Shown: positions 1 through 13,528, numbered from the stretch's first letter. The stretch: 64,000 bases of DNA from Membranipora membranacea (GCA_914767715.1 OU612071.1:6307493-6371492); one strand, 5' to 3'. Notes: generated by a model not told the origin, from the sequence alone. Translations and numbers: made by a program.

Positions 1-1276
1 TTCTCATGAGTTGTACAGAACTTCTTCCTACAGATTTTACAGTAGATCTGAGCCAGTTCTCGCTGATCTTCTTTTCTCATACAGACATCACAGCAGAGAA
101 ATTTATCTAATGGTTCCCCGGCCGATTGTAAGGAGCCAATTTCATCATCAAACACCGACCTTAAGATAAAAAACGATCAAGGAATCTTAAGATGATTCTG
201 ACAATTTGTTTTTATTTCCAAAGCGCTGAGAAGCTTTCGAGCGCTTTCGGTCACCTTCAATATCCTCTGGCAAACTTCCAGAAATTAAAAGGCTAGAGTC
301 ATGTCAATATCAATGTAAGGAATTCTAGTATGAGTGTTGTGAGTTTGTCCAGAATCGACTAAATTGGCAACATAAAGGCCACAAGAATACGTTACTGTTC
401 TAGTAGTAATGTCTCAGTGTAAGAATTTCTATTCACACCTAAAAGCTCTCGTATTGTTTACAATAGAATCAAGGTCATGTTAGACAAAACAAAAGACTGC
501 TCTTTTAGGAAGTGACCAACAATATGTCCTGTAGCTTTTAAAACAGACTCTCTTGGGGTATAATTTTATGCATTCTGTTAAGATATTCGATCGGACTTAG
601 TCGATCGAATTGGATGCATACATTAGTCTGAAAAGTGCTTGCCGTTCAGTAAGAAACAGCAGATTGGGCTGCCCTTAAATAGGAGCGCAAGGTGCCCTTG
701 ATACTCATACTGAGAATCTGATGCATTCTAGAAAACTAGAATGCATCCTTGTTGTGAGGCCATGAAATACGTCATGTACTGGGTGTGTAGAAAAATCTCA
801 ACACCGAATCTGACACTAATCAGTCATTGGCATTGACACTTTGAACTTAACGAATATGCCTAGGAGCAAAATGCTTTGCAAATATGCCATGGAAAACTGT
901 GAAAAGGTTAATACTGTCAATGACAAACTGTGATTGTATTACAATCAGAATGTCATATGCATGATAATTTTATTTCGCACAGAAAAACCATTAACAGGGC
1001 CCTGAGAAACAAATCTCTCAGTGCACATAATTCAATATGACAACCATAGTGAGCCGGTATCTGAAGAGTATATCAGTCATCGAAGCACAAAACAAGGGAG
1101 GTAAATACTCACCTGCATAGAGAACACCTGACTACCTTGGTGACCTCAAAATCCTTAGTCAAACATTTCACACAGAATATATGTCCAGGATGACACGGCA
1201 GCCTCTTCAGCTCATCATTCTCAAAACAGAGAGAGCACTCCAGAAATTTTTCTTCTCTTTCGGTAGACTCGGCCAT
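1..1276 (-). CDS. TRIM-like RING/B-box gene, copy A, 5' end (two exons, cut by window edge)
   Basis: Exon 1 is 1113-1276 and exon 2 is 1-159, truncated by the window edge; the intron is 160-1112 (donor GTGAGTAT, acceptor CTTAAG). Exon 1 starts MAESTEREEKFLECSLCFEN and holds a RING: C-x2-C, then LPCHPGHIFCVKC, then CSLCR. Exon 2 continues RSVFDDEIG and gives a B-box 1 pattern: CCDVC, YCKIC, KFCTTH. By family this is a tripartite-motif protein, probably a cytosolic E3 ubiquitin ligase; that role is inferred. The start is supported by the first ATG having a purine at -3 and by conservation in copy B and in the array fragments. Both visible exons are open. Only about 107 codons are seen; copy B suggests B-box 2, coiled coil and a propeller follow outside the window. 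Zinc ligands are all present. Confidence 0.85.
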
Positions 1277-2105
1277 TGTGATGATAAATTGTTAGAAGCT
1301 AGCAGCAGGGTACTGTGAAGTAAAATGAAACACTGATCAGAGAAACTGATAACACTGTTTATTCTTGATGACACGTTGCAAAAAAACGTGATATACTCAC
1401 ATCAAACTTCACACAAAAGGGGATTTCTCAGCTTGATGATGTTGATCAAACAAAATAGCTATTAGCCTTCATGGCATGTTTATGTTATATCCATCAACTT
1501 GGCAGTGTGAACAGGTTGCGCCATAGTCAAGAATTTTTTATCATAATACTATGCGACATTATAGCATTGAGCCAAGGTAGCTTGTTGATACTGGGCGTGT
1601 ATTTCATCAACAAGTTGAAACTGTTTTAGGCATATTTCCAGTTCATACATTCTGTAACATGTAGCAACAGGATCTAGCTTACTCGATGATACCATATTGC
1701 GGGTTGCGGGTTTTATCCTTGCTCTATCATTTCTTTTGTCTAGCACAATATTTGAGTGACAAAGATTACAAAACTGATTACTGTGAAAACTGATGAAGAG
1801 ATATAAGTGGCTCCTATTCTTGTCTTTACAAGGCAATAGTCTTCAGAAAAATGTCTTTGTATAGAATAGATTGCGGGGTGGGAGGGAAATCTCCAATAAT
1901 CCAACACTAATAAGTGTTGGATCTTTGCTAGATTTTTAAGGCACCTGATCGGTTAGGGTCAACTTTTGACATCACTAATGGTGGATGGCTGGGAAGAAGA
2001 TACTCCCTACATTTGAGAGCTCATATAACTCCATGCAAAGCTACTGGCTAGATTTTTTGATGCCACAACGCTCAATTTAGATTTATGAATGGTGGCGCTG
2101 CTGCT
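1277..2105 (-). promoter_or_regulatory. Upstream flank of TRIM copy A (shared with copy B and the array)
   Basis: This non-coding stretch lies immediately upstream of the copy A start. It is repeated upstream of copy B (50121-50868, inverted) and inside each unit of the 11.5-20.2 kb array. Such shared upstream DNA probably includes the promoter, but I see no convincing TATA box, so promoter function is inferred from position. Small open frames here are not conserved between copies. Confidence 0.5.
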
Positions 2106-4756
2106 CTGCTGGTTTAAGGTAATTTATGAGTTACGGCTTATCTCCCCCACGTTGTGTACAATTTTCCTATCTGCCTCTCCTGCATTTTTGTATATAATAT
2201 CATCTAGCGAAAAATATTCACCCCGTCTCTGTAATTCTCTTACCATAACTTTATTTATTCATACCGATCTACTCGTTAGAAAAAGCCGAACAAGGATCGC
2301 AATGTTTTTCTAAAAGAAAAATTGTTTTATTGCAAGCTACACCGGAAAACGTATTACATTATAATTCAATATAAGCACCTGCGAGCAGACTTATAAGACA
2401 GACCTGCCATTGAAATCGGTCAAGCGTATCAAACTGATACAGTGCAGGACGTTTGAAGCTCATAGACTCAATATGAAACATGTGCTGAATATTAAAGGTA
2501 GTATTATCAACTTTGTGACCAGTCTGGGTTTACTCAGCAACTGGTAACTGGGAAAATAATGAGATGTCTCTCTTTGTAAATAACTGTAGTAGTACATGTA
2601 GCCTAATTAGTGTAGTGTAATGTAGTGTAATTGCTGAAGCTGACACTGCCTACTGGAATGTGTGGGAGCACAATATTTCTGGATTTATTATTTGCAAGCA
2701 GCCTATTGTCACAAATTCAACAAAATGCAAGACATACATATCAGTATACTTCAGGCAAATGAGACGGAGGGCTCGTTCAGTCCTCAACTGCAAGGCAGGA
2801 AACCAGGTGTCAGGATAGAATTTGCAGATTTGCTTGATGCAATGAATGATGAGATATAGGCTAGTAAATAAACAACAACTATCTCAGTGTCATAAATAGG
2901 ATTTATTATCTCATCCTGCTAAAAAACTTCTATGATCTTAATTCATTCTATTTACAGGGGAATTTCCCCTTTTTTTGGATTAACACATAATTTTACATCC
3001 ATATTTTCATCTGTGATGAGAAAAACTTGTTACGCAATCTCAAACCACAAATATTGGGTATTCAAATGCTTAAAAAATGAAAGGAGTTATATAACTCAAG
3101 AAATAAGTTTGCTACAGCTCTAAAACTTTGCAGTTATATTCAGCATACCTCAAATATACCGCACAGAAGTTTCCGTCACCACAACATAAATATATTATGC
3201 AATAATTAATATGGTTGACTCTATATTATCACATAACTTGGCACAGTAAATGACATGTTCAGGGGTCAATCTTTGCCAGGCTAGTGGTTAGACTATTAGC
3301 AGGATCCAATTATTATATGATATGTGATATCTAAAATGACTGCAGAAGCCAAGATAAGCTGTGCTGCATTACATAATAATTCATCCAGTCTGCTGATACT
3401 ACTACTACTTTGTAGTAAAGTTTTGTACTGTGGTTATATCGTAAACAGCATTAGCCTGTGAGCGGAATGTTTTGTGGTTTTTTTATGCGGGGGGGGGGGG
3501 GGAGTGCAAGCCAACCACAAATTCTCACAATTATTCATTCAGCTACTTCACTACAACTACAGTCACGTATCGGCAGCATGATTATTACGAGTGATATTGT
3601 GCCAATGAGAAGTGCATGAGTGATGCATGTAAATTAGTTCACCGGAGCTAAGTAAACACAAATTCCTGAACATCTGCAAAGCTATTTTGCACAGATAATA
3701 ATTTACACCTCAAATTCAGAAGACATGACCAGTCGGTAGCGATGAAAATTGCATCAAATTAACTAAATTTACCCCAGATATAAAATGTTCAGAGATGGAT
3801 TTGAGGTAGCAAATTCAACTAGAATTGAAAGTATTTCTAAAACTCAGGAACAAAGCAGGCAACGATTCTTCAATCTTTGGCTCATTCTACACTTACTACA
3901 AATCATTACATGGCAAGTTTTCATGCAGACAGCATGAACTGATAAGTAATATTTTATCTGACCAATTCTTTGTTATTACATGTTATGATAAAAAAGAAGA
4001 ACTTTTGAGAAATGAATTATAGAGATCTCAGTTAACAACAATTTTATTAAATGTGTAGAAAACTCAAAAATATAATAACAACTCAGGCTACTACTAGTTG
4101 GTAAGACATAGTAAATGACATGATTTTTGTTCTAAGCAATTAGATGTGTGGTAATAGATATGACTATAATTAGATTGCGCTCATTAGCCGACAGCGTAAT
4201 TATCGAGTCACAATATTGTTGATGTATCAATCTCTCGCCATTTGCCATTAGTTTTCAGTCTTTCGGATCGGTATCAGTGTTGCTTCATGAGATGTCCCAA
4301 TCCCAGGCCTGCAAGAGAAAAATAAATCATATTCATATACATCGCCAGTTTAACAAATTCAATCTTTTGATGGAAAAATCTGCTGTGTCAGCCCATTTGG
4401 TTGAGGAAAAAATTATCTGACGGAAACATTTAACAGAAAAATCTGCAGTGTTAAAGCAGATCAGAACAAATTTAGACTGATTCACACAAAGTTTATTGGG
4501 TGTTAATTGTTTGTACTTGATGCCAATATATATATATATAACCTGATGGTATTTGCCAAAAAAAAGGCAAAGCCACTCCTAATTAGTCTGTGATAACAAT
4601 AGCAATACCTTAGGCTGAATTCCCATCAAAAAAAATTCAGGTCAATTTAGAGAGGGAAAATTTGGAGGGAAAAATCACACTTTCTCTCATAGAAAACCTT
4701 CTAAGTTTAGGCAAATTTGGTGACTTTTTGTAAAATAAGAGGTGCAAACTGACATA
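2106..4756. other. No recognisable gene
   Basis: Only short unsupported frames are present. The interval contains a run of 14 G at 3489-3502 and a short TA run near 4530. The frame at 2662-2859 has no homology I recognise and no clear splice context. Confidence 0.6.
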
Positions 4757-5379
4757 TTCATGGGGAAAGAGAGGCCACCAGTTCTGTGGATTTGCCCATG
4801 TCATCCTCTTTTTGGAGTGCGCAGATCTACCAATGTATCAAGAATGCATGGAACGCTATCCAGAAATGATGAAAGACCTCTGTGAGAGCTCTTATAAGAG
4901 ACTAAGAAATCCTGTATGGTCTCATCTCGCCGAAAGAATTGTTGTTCTCCAACAGAATGGCAAACCTGCAATAAATGGAGGACAAGTCCTAAAAGCATAT
5001 GCAATAGATGAGGGACTGTGTGCACCCTTGCCAGATACTGTCAGAGCCCGGAAAGTAAACAGATGAATAGATGTGGATGGTGTCAATGTTTCCATAAGCA
5101 AACTTTTACCCCATGATGATAAGCTTAAGGGACAGACCAAGAACATGATTCTGTCTGGGGAGATGGACATTGGGACTCCAATAGTACCTATAACATTACA
5201 TGTCCGCAAATATAATTAAGTCCAGAAGCGTATGGTCAGAACAGAGGTGAGACTTGAAGGCAGAGCATACTCCCTTCGAAGCATTATGGACAAGTCACTG
5301 TGTCGCATATTCGACCCACTTGGGGCCGAATACCCGAGCAGAACAGACACTACTCTTTCATTCATATTGCTCATTTTTA

Positions 5380-5433
5380 TTTTGTATGGAGTTAACTTCT
5401 TCCTGTTGAGGAAGAAGGCAACTCCATACAAAA
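5380..5433. repeat. Near-perfect hairpin
   Basis: The arm TTTTGTATGGAGTT (5380-5393) is complementary to AACTCCATACAAAA (5420-5433). An inner CTTCTTCC/GGAAGAAG pair closes on a loop of about six bases. It lies just after the first exon of the broken gene. Confidence 0.75.
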
Positions 5434-5791
5434 AGTGTTTTGTTTACCTAATCAAATTTATCCACAACATTGTTCTTTAGAATTTTGTTACAAGTAGGTA
5501 TTAATTCAATTTACTAATGACTCATAGTTGGGATGCCTTTTCGACATTAAAATCAATTTTTATTCTTGAATAATAAACTAAGTTAGATACCAGAAAAGCA
5601 ATCTATACTTTACCAGAAAAACATGCTCCAAGGGCTCTCCAACCAGAACTGACCTGCCTTGATGTTCCCCCGGTTTTTATATGCACAGGGGTTCATCACG
5701 GCGGGTGAGCATGGCCAAAAAACCGGAGATTGCATTTGCCAATCCTCTTGACAAAAGCGGAGATTTGATTTAGATTTTGTGTCTGATAAAA

Positions 5792-5965
5792 AAGGTTTTA
5801 ATTATATATATTATTCCAATGTCTGCGTTTGAACCCTCCAAAAAGACGGAGGTTGGACTTTAATTTATATCTAATAACAAGGTTTTAATTATATATATTA
5901 TTCAAATGTCTGCGTTTGAACGCTCCAAAAAGACGGAGGTTGGACTTTAATTATATACATTATTT
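5792..5965. repeat. Tandem duplication, 87-bp period
   Basis: The block starting AAGGTTTTAATTATATATA at 5792 recurs at 5879 with few differences. Each copy contains a CTCCAAAAAGACGGAG inverted motif. Confidence 0.8.
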
Positions 5966-7821
5966 TGAATTGGTTGACGTCGTCTGGTATCACCTGGCTC
6001 CATTGTCTTTATCTGAAATCTCCTGAGCTGTGAGAACTTGAGATCTCACAACTGAAAAAGCAGGAACAGAAGGGAATGTTTATCCCTATCCCACAGACTA
6101 CTCGTTTGCACTGGCAGAGTCAGAACTGGAAGAAAAAGGTAAAAACACCCCGAAAATTGATTGGAATGGACTCAATGTGTAGATGACTATAATGTATTTT
6201 AAAACATTTGTTTCTGGCTGTTTTAAAAGTTGATGAATTTAAGAGAGACAAATTGTATTCAATTAAACTGCAGCCACTGATCCTCTTTATTTCAGGTATA
6301 ACAGTAAAGGCAGCTGACATTGCAGGCCTGAACAGTAAGATAACAAACAGGAAGTACACAATTTGGCATGACCACTCTACAATAGCTGGACATTCATGCT
6401 TTGTGGTGTTAGTGGGACTCCTTTATGATCCAATGGTGTTTCTAACACAAAATGAGTTCAAAGGGTAATTGAGCAGATACATAATTACCTTTTAACCAGT
6501 TTTAGTTTCATACCTAAGGCCTAATTGGTGAAGTGATAATTTGATATTTAAGTCAGACCCTTGTGAATGAAATAAAATGTTGACACTATGATTACGAAAT
6601 ACATTGCACAACATCAGCAGTGCTAGAAACATTGAAGTGTGATGAAATCTTTCCCAGAATGCAATTGAAACTTAGATATTGCACTTTGGGACATAAAATA
6701 ATATGGCCATGGTATCAAATGAATTATTTTATTTTCAGGGGAAGAATTCAGTGTTTCATAGAAATGCCCCATATATATATGATAGCCAGATCACAGTCAT
6801 CAGTCAAGGATCAAGTCCTCTACACACCTATTCATGTAGAAGACCTACTGCAGCTACAAGTTTCGATGACAACCACGGGAGTTCCTTACAAATCTGATCT
6901 ACGATTTGGAACAGGTAAAATTTTAACATAAACATGTTCAGCACCTTGAATATATTGTAAGTGCCAAGACTTAACTTCCTACTTTGCCCTTCCCCCTGTC
7001 ACCTTCTCCGCTTCCCTCTCTCACCCCTGAGAGTAACGACTAAAGCAGTTTTCCGTTATGCATCTTCAAAAAAGCTTATTATTGTATAAATAGGAGATTC
7101 ACCAGCAAGAGCCTTTGAGTCCAGAAATCAAATGAATTGACATTATCCATGCCATTGTGGACCTGATATCAGATATGCTGACCAACATCATCATCTAAGA
7201 TGCCCTAGGTATACATCGCTGGCAAGTAGACTGGATGTCATCGAAACCACCTCACTATGGGAAACCAGGAGTCAAGGTGATCTGTCAGTGTATGACAATC
7301 TGGATGTGAGTAATCAACAGAATCTATAAATTGGTATACTCTTTAATGTGATTCAAGCCTGTTATGTTGAAATTCAAAGGCTTAGGCCCAATTGGATAGA
7401 AAAAGGAATCCAAAATTATTTTGCCGTCAAAAATACCATCAACAATAACAATTTATACCGAAAGCTCAGATATAAACCTAATCTATCAAATTCATTGGAA
7501 AATACAGGTTAATGCCCTTAGGACTGAGCCGGAGAGTCGTGGGGTCGATTGTGTTGAAATGCTCAAGCCAGAGATAAAACTCGCTGGCATCAAAAGGCCG
7601 CCTGCACTGCTCTGTGGGCCGGATGGAAACAGGGATCTAGTATTGGAGTATGAGGTTGCCCAGTTAGAACCTCTTCATGATCTGAAGACAATGATAGGTA
7701 TAAATCAGTTATAACCCTACACCATGCTAGTTTTTGAGGCTGCTTGATTGAAATCTCTTTTATTGTGTACGCTGCTGCCGTTGTAAATCTCAGCATTGGC
7801 TAGACAAAGCTTCAGCCGTAA

Positions 7822-7852
7822 CAGAGACTATAGATATTATCTATAGTCTCTG
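7822..7852. repeat. Perfect short hairpin, first of a pair
   Basis: CAGAGACTATAGAT (7822-7835), three spacer bases, then ATCTATAGTCTCTG (7839-7852). A related hairpin lies at 8134-8159. Confidence 0.8.
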
Positions 7853-8133
7853 GACTTAATACAAATTTATTCCCTAATGATATCACACCATGTCTTGCTT
7901 GTAGATATTGAATGATAGTTCATCAAACATTTATTACCAGTTTTATCAATTACCAGACCGCAAGCACAATGTCTACTGCCTTTGTGGTTAAGTTGTGGTT
8001 TCTGACTGCAGGCAATGTATTCAAGGAATGATGTTTGTTGTATCGCAGCAGCTTCAAGAGTTACTAAAATCAGCACCAAAGATTGGTGACATTGAAAAAT
8101 GTTTGCTTTTGTCTGGCAAACTGTGGTATGATA

Positions 8134-8159
8134 CCAGAGACTATTATCTATAGTCTCTG
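8134..8159. repeat. Short hairpin, second of a pair
   Basis: CCAGAGACTATTATC is followed by TATAGTCTCTG. It is the same core as 7822-7852 with a shorter left arm. It lies directly after the last coding-like exon block of the broken gene. Confidence 0.7.
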
Positions 8160-8482
8160 ACTATACTACGAGCAAGCAATGACCATTAAACTAAGATACC
8201 AATCTTCAATCGGACAAAACAGAATCAAACAGTCTTCCTACCCGGTGACGGTGTTGCCTTGATTCCAACCAAGGTTGTGGCTAAAGAAAACGCACAGCCT
8301 AGCAGCAAACAATTAGTGGCAGGCCAGTCATAGGTATACGGTATCAAAAATACTGACCCCCTTTCCCCTTGTCTAGTCAGACTAACATGCCAAACCTTGT
8401 GGTAAATCTAAACTACATGACAAATGATAATCCCTCATATCACCAACTCCTATCATCAGGGTTGACATAGACCAAGCTTGGT

Positions 8483-8582
8483 CCATTTGCCTGCATTCCA
8501 AGTTGATCCCAATCCACTGGTCGCGCCGCAGGCCTGCGGCGTTACCAGTGGAAGGGAGCAACAGGAATGCAGACAATTGGAT
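8483..8582. repeat. 100-bp imperfect palindrome with GC-rich centre
   Basis: The centre CGCCGCAGG/CCTGCGGCG (8524-8541) is flanked by CCACTGGT (8514) and ACCAGTGG (8544). Outer arms TTGCCTGCATTCC and GGAATGCAGACAA also pair. The GC-rich core stands out in an AT-rich region. Confidence 0.75.
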
Positions 8583-8716
8583 TAATCTTGTTCTAGAGCT
8601 AACATGACAAAACTAAATCTGAATCAAAACTCGAGAATATCGTTGTCTGACTCTATAATACTAAGATTTATTTGCTGAATATGGAGAAAGTAGAATAGTG
8701 AATATGGATAAAAATT

Positions 8717-8745
8717 ATATATATACATATATATATACATATATA
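8717..8745. repeat. TA/TACATA microsatellite
   Basis: Alternating TA with interspersed ACAT units. Confidence 0.8.
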
Positions 8746-11548
8746 CTTCAAGAGAAAGTTTAGCTCAATAACTGGCAGTACCTGCTAATAAGGAAGTCAT
8801 GGTAATACAATAAGTTGCAAAACCATTTTCATATCTTCATTGAACAAGTTTTGTAAGACAGCTAACATCGAGCAAAGAAAACACAGCCTAATCCCTTGAA
8901 GAAGTGTCCTTTATGGAACAAAAGTACGGCCACTGGAAAAAAACAGAGCCAGGCATAGGGAGTCGTTCGAGCAGCATCTTGTGATGAAGTCATTCATCGA
9001 GAAGCACTGTAAAGGCTTTGTTAAGGCGATAGGGTAATCGATCTCGGCTCTTGCACAGTACTGTTTTTTCAAAACGCAATAGGTCCAGTCATATAAGATG
9101 TCCACTAAAATCTCAATCTATAAAAAACAACATCATACCAGGAATTACCTCACCAGTTCATTCAAAAGATATGCAGATATGCATGTCCTCTCGCTTTCAA
9201 CATGATAGTAATCTCCCCGGCGGTCTGTCAAGTTATTTATAAATCTTAACAATAGTAAGTGGAGCACCCAAAGTTAAATAATACCCAGCCCTAACTTCTT
9301 ATAATCTTAGTAGCTGCAAAAAAAATAATAGATAGTGTGTCTATTTGACAGTGAGGTATTATTAAATTGCGCAACCACCATGAAAAGAAAGTCAAATATT
9401 TACTATATTATCTCAGCATGATTCCTGTTGAACTGTAATAGCCAAACTGTTATTGGAAAAAGATCAAAGGATGCCAACAAACTCACCCTAATTAACAGAA
9501 ATAGACCTGAGGGCTCTTTTATTTATGTATATCATTCAAAAATAATTGTGATTTTCTCTTCTCTGAGACAGATTTAGCTCTGTGGCTTTTTTTCATGGTA
9601 CAACGGGAACTTGATTAAATTTTTTTTTAATTCCTCTGTCCACAAATTACTGATAAGGGTGCTTTAGTCGGGATTTTACAGAGGTTTATCTATGTCATGT
9701 TAGATCCAATTAACAAGCACCGGATCGCAGATGAGTTTGACCACAAAAAACAAATGCCTGATGATTTTTCCTCCCGCAGACCAGACGATAACCAATACTT
9801 ATTTACGAATGGTGTCAGGGCTTCATGAAATTTAAATAAAGTTTTTCAATTGCTGATGGAAACAAAAACGAATTCGCATAAATGGTTTATGAAATATTCA
9901 GACACAAAGCCAATTTCTCCACTAGAGTAAACAACATCAATGTACAGCAGGGATCAAGTTGAAATCTGGATAGAACACCGCTATCTGCATCCCACAGATG
10001 TAGGTGATCACAATAGTTAAATTGGAAAGGAGTGGTAAACAGTATTCAGCCAATGCCACTTTTTCTAAAATTACCAGCATTACAATGTTCCCATTAACCT
10101 GGTCACTCTATAAAATCCAGAGAACTGTGTTACAAGTTAAAACAAAATATTCCTACAATGGAGACCAATTTCAAATGTGAAAAGTTGCAGGAGAAAATAC
10201 CTCTACAGAAGTTTTCTGCTTTGTAGTTTGATTACATACCCTTATATGCAAGGCCGAGTGTATCGGAAATCTTATGTGATTGCAGCTGCGTCAGAGGTTC
10301 TTCCGAGCCTCATGTCCTCAGCCTAAAGATATATGAAATACCCATCATCATAACATTTAAAAATGGAAAAAAAAAGCGAGAAAATGTAATTAACCATGAA
10401 GAGAGCAACAATATGTCCATCATAGCATGGATGCCCGGGAGATGTCAATGCCCTTAACAACAACAAGATGGACACTACCGCTACAAGTTCTTACCGGTAA
10501 AAAAAAACAAATTGATTTGTTAAGGCTCATAAAATAGATAAGCATCCTTTTAGCAACTTTGTATTTAGAGCTTATGAGTGGCACTGTCACTGTGAAAAAG
10601 GCAGGCTCAGGTCCAGTGGATACATCATATTATATGGTGTCGATGCTCAAGTAAAAAATGATGACTATCAATAAATGTTTAATTGAGGAAACTTCTATAT
10701 TGAAATACAATTTAACAGTAGGCCTGCGATTCGATTGTCCTAAGTTTTGATTCAGTTTGTCATTGTACTTACCCTGCAATTGGTACATCCTCCGCTGATC
10801 TGATATCATCATGAGACTCGATATGATTGCCCGGTGGTGCACTGTATTTAGTAAGAAGAGCCATCCCATACAAAACATACATACTTCCTAGTTCGTAAAA
10901 TCCGATTCAATCTATGTCAGCAAGTCAGAGTACAATTGTTCTCACTTTATAGCAACTTCCCTATCCAGTATCAGTGATTGCTGGAGCAATTTAAGTTCTT
11001 CCCTGAGCGGCTGGCCTAAATACTGTAAATTGATTACCACCACTGGACAGTCTTGCTTCAATTACAGCATATAACGCATTCAATAGGCAGGCGTGCTACA
11101 ATATAAATTATCATTGCCCAAATAATGGCTAGAAAATTTATCATGAAAAATGGATGTTGCTCACCCATGAAAGCCTCTCACCCCTTTAATATTATATCGA
11201 ATGGCATAAGATTAAAAATGTACAGAAGATAAATATGTTTTCTACCATCTGAGAAACATCCATAGTGATAAGTTCAACAGGAAAGAAATTTAATCAGGTG
11301 GGTTAAAGGCATGTTTTTTGACCCTAAAAATACCCTTTTTCCCCCAAAAATGATAAAAATTTTGGGTCAACCCTCATGAAAGACAAAATGTACAATGACC
11401 CATTGAAAAGCCCTTCAAATGATAGCTCTAATGTCCAAATCGGACGACAACTGCTCAAGTTATCGCAGGTGGGTTAATCTCCATTGAAGTCTATATGTTG
11501 CAAAAAAAAGGCACAGATCTGACCTTATTAACTACACTGTGAAGCGTA
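8746..11548. other. No recognisable gene
   Basis: I see only short random frames and no splice-bounded exons. The phrase CAGGTGGGTTAA occurs twice (near 11297 and 11467). Confidence 0.6.
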
Positions 11549-13528
11549 TTGCATAAACCTGAAAACACTGCTTGCTCTTTATGTCACAATGCAAACAAAA
11601 CTGATAATATCCGCTTCAAAGTTCACATAAAAGGGGATTTCTCAGCTTGATATTAACCAAAATTGAATGTAGCAAGCCGTTAATGAAGAACAAGGAAATA
11701 CTGATCAGACAACCGCCTGGCTGTTGGTATGAATATTGAGTCATCAATCTAAACTTAGTCTGAGACATCTAACTGATAACACTGTTTATTCTTGGTGACA
11801 CGTTGCGAATAAACGTGATATACCCGCATCAAACTTCACACAAAAGGGGATTTCTCAGCTTGATGATGTTCATCAATCAAAATAGCTATTAGTCTTCATG
11901 ACATGTTTATGTTATATCCATCAACTTGGCAGTGTGAACAGGTTGCGCCATAGTCAAGAATTTGTTTTCTTTAATACTATGCGACATGTTAGCATTGAGC
12001 CAAGGAAGCTTATTTATACTTGGCGTGTATTTCATCAACAAGTTGAAACTGTTTTTGGCATATTTCCAATTCATACATTCTGTAACAAGTGAGAAACAGG
12101 ATCTTGCTTACTCGACGATAACATACTGCGGGTATTAACCTTGCTCTATCATTTCTTTTGTCTAGCACCAATTTTGAGTGACAAAGATCACAAAATTATG
12201 AAGAGATATATTTGGCTCCTATTCTTGTCTTTACAAGACAATTGTCTTAAGAAAAAAGTCTTTGTATAGAATAGATTGCGGGGTGGGGGGGGGGCAAATT
12301 CCAATAATTCAACACTAATAAAAGTGTGGGATCTTAGCCAGATTTTAAAGGCACCTGATCGGTTAGTTTCAACTTTTGAGATCACTAATGGTGGATGGCT
12401 GGGATGAAGATACTCCCTACATTTGAGAGCTCATATAACTCCATGCAAAGATACTGGCTAGATGTTTTGATGCCACAACGCTCTTTTTAGATTTTTGAAT
12501 GGTGGCGCTGCTGGGCAAAGCCCAGCTGTGTCAGCATGCATACAGAGGACAGCTTGTTTTTTGTCTACAATTCATATGTTTTTTTTTTAAATGAAATTCA
12601 TTGTCAACTTGCTCTCACTATCATAGATGCAAGACATGCAATAGGATCTGAAAACTGCAGGACTTCCCTAACTCTCATTCTAAGGGGAATTCATATTACT
12701 CTAGTTTTGATTTATAATCTTTGAATTTAATGAATTTGTAAAAAAAATACCAATCAATTATACCCGAATTCTTCTGATAACTTTGAGAAGCACTTACACA
12801 TATTTGGGTAGTTGGAATGACTTGATATACAGCCTCCTGTCTTTGCTGAGTGTATACTGATGTAAGAACTTGTTTGGTAACCAACTACAGTACTGTGAAC
12901 TGGTCGCAGCAAAAATGTATGTTTAATTTCGGGTCAGACCGCTGCAAACAAAAACTGAACCAGCCATAAACTGAAATGCTGAAAATGGATGCCGCCAGTA
13001 GGATGAAATACATGTGCAGAAGATCCCAAAGTTATTAGCCTAGAGCTTCATAAAGTCGCCGAGCAGACAGATTTAAATCCATTTGTGGTTTATTTTTTTA
13101 ATTCTAATTTTCAAAACTCCACCTTCAATCCTTGCATACACGTCAATCAGTCAAACAGTAATTTACTGTCATAAAACCGACCTTTCAACTTTCAACTTTC
13201 AACTTCAATATTGTTTGTAAACATAAACCTTATTAGATCATTGATATCGGCACACGGCCAAATCAAAAATGAGTTCAACATCGGATGAGGTGATTTATTC
13301 CATCAATTAAGCTAATAAACCATAATCACTGTGTATTACAGTACAACTCTGGAGTAATAATTGTACTTAATGTTCTTGTAGCTGAGAAGTTACTGGACCC
13401 GTATGAGAAACAGGATATGGCACAGTATTGTGTTCAGCAGTAAATGATCCCTAATATATCATCCAAATGGAAAAATTAATATATCGCCTTTAAACCGAGA
13501 AGGCCGATCATATCTCATATTTCTCTTG

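Larger units (their letters stand above)
1..2105. repeat. Inverted duplication, arm A
   Basis: The whole segment (exon 2, intron 1, exon 1 and upstream flank) matches the reverse complement of 50121-52126 with only scattered differences; by eye the first 200 bases of the intron differ at about 3% of sites. The arm probably continues left of the window. The duplication therefore includes introns and flank, so it arose at DNA level and not by retroposition. Confidence 0.9.
4757..8125 (+). pseudogene. Broken multi-exon gene of an uncharacterised animal family (EPLHDLK motif)
   Basis: I trace at least six exons in compatible phase: about 4757-5360, about 6036-6138, 6296-6464, 6739-6914, 7094-7303 and about 7510-7697. 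Donors and acceptors follow GT-AG (for example TTTATTTCAG at 6295 and ACAG|GTAAAA at 6914). A further coding-like stretch at about 8012-8120 reads QCIQGMMFVVSQQLQELLKS. Recognisable blocks are RTEVRLEGRAYSLRSIMD, GDSPARAFESRNQ followed by HYPCHCG, and RPPALLCGPDGN followed by EYEVAQLEPLHDLK. From memory these match a large, functionally unknown family common in cnidarian and other invertebrate genomes and often linked to repeats; I have no family name for it. In-frame stops at 5064-5066 (TGA), 5217-5219 (TAA) and 7138-7140 (TGA) indicate a pseudogene. The 5' end is not defined. Confidence 0.6.

Noticed and set aside
7138-7140. In-frame TGA as possible selenocysteine
   Set aside because: Other stop codons (TGA and TAA) occur in the same gene and no SECIS-like element is seen; decay is simpler.
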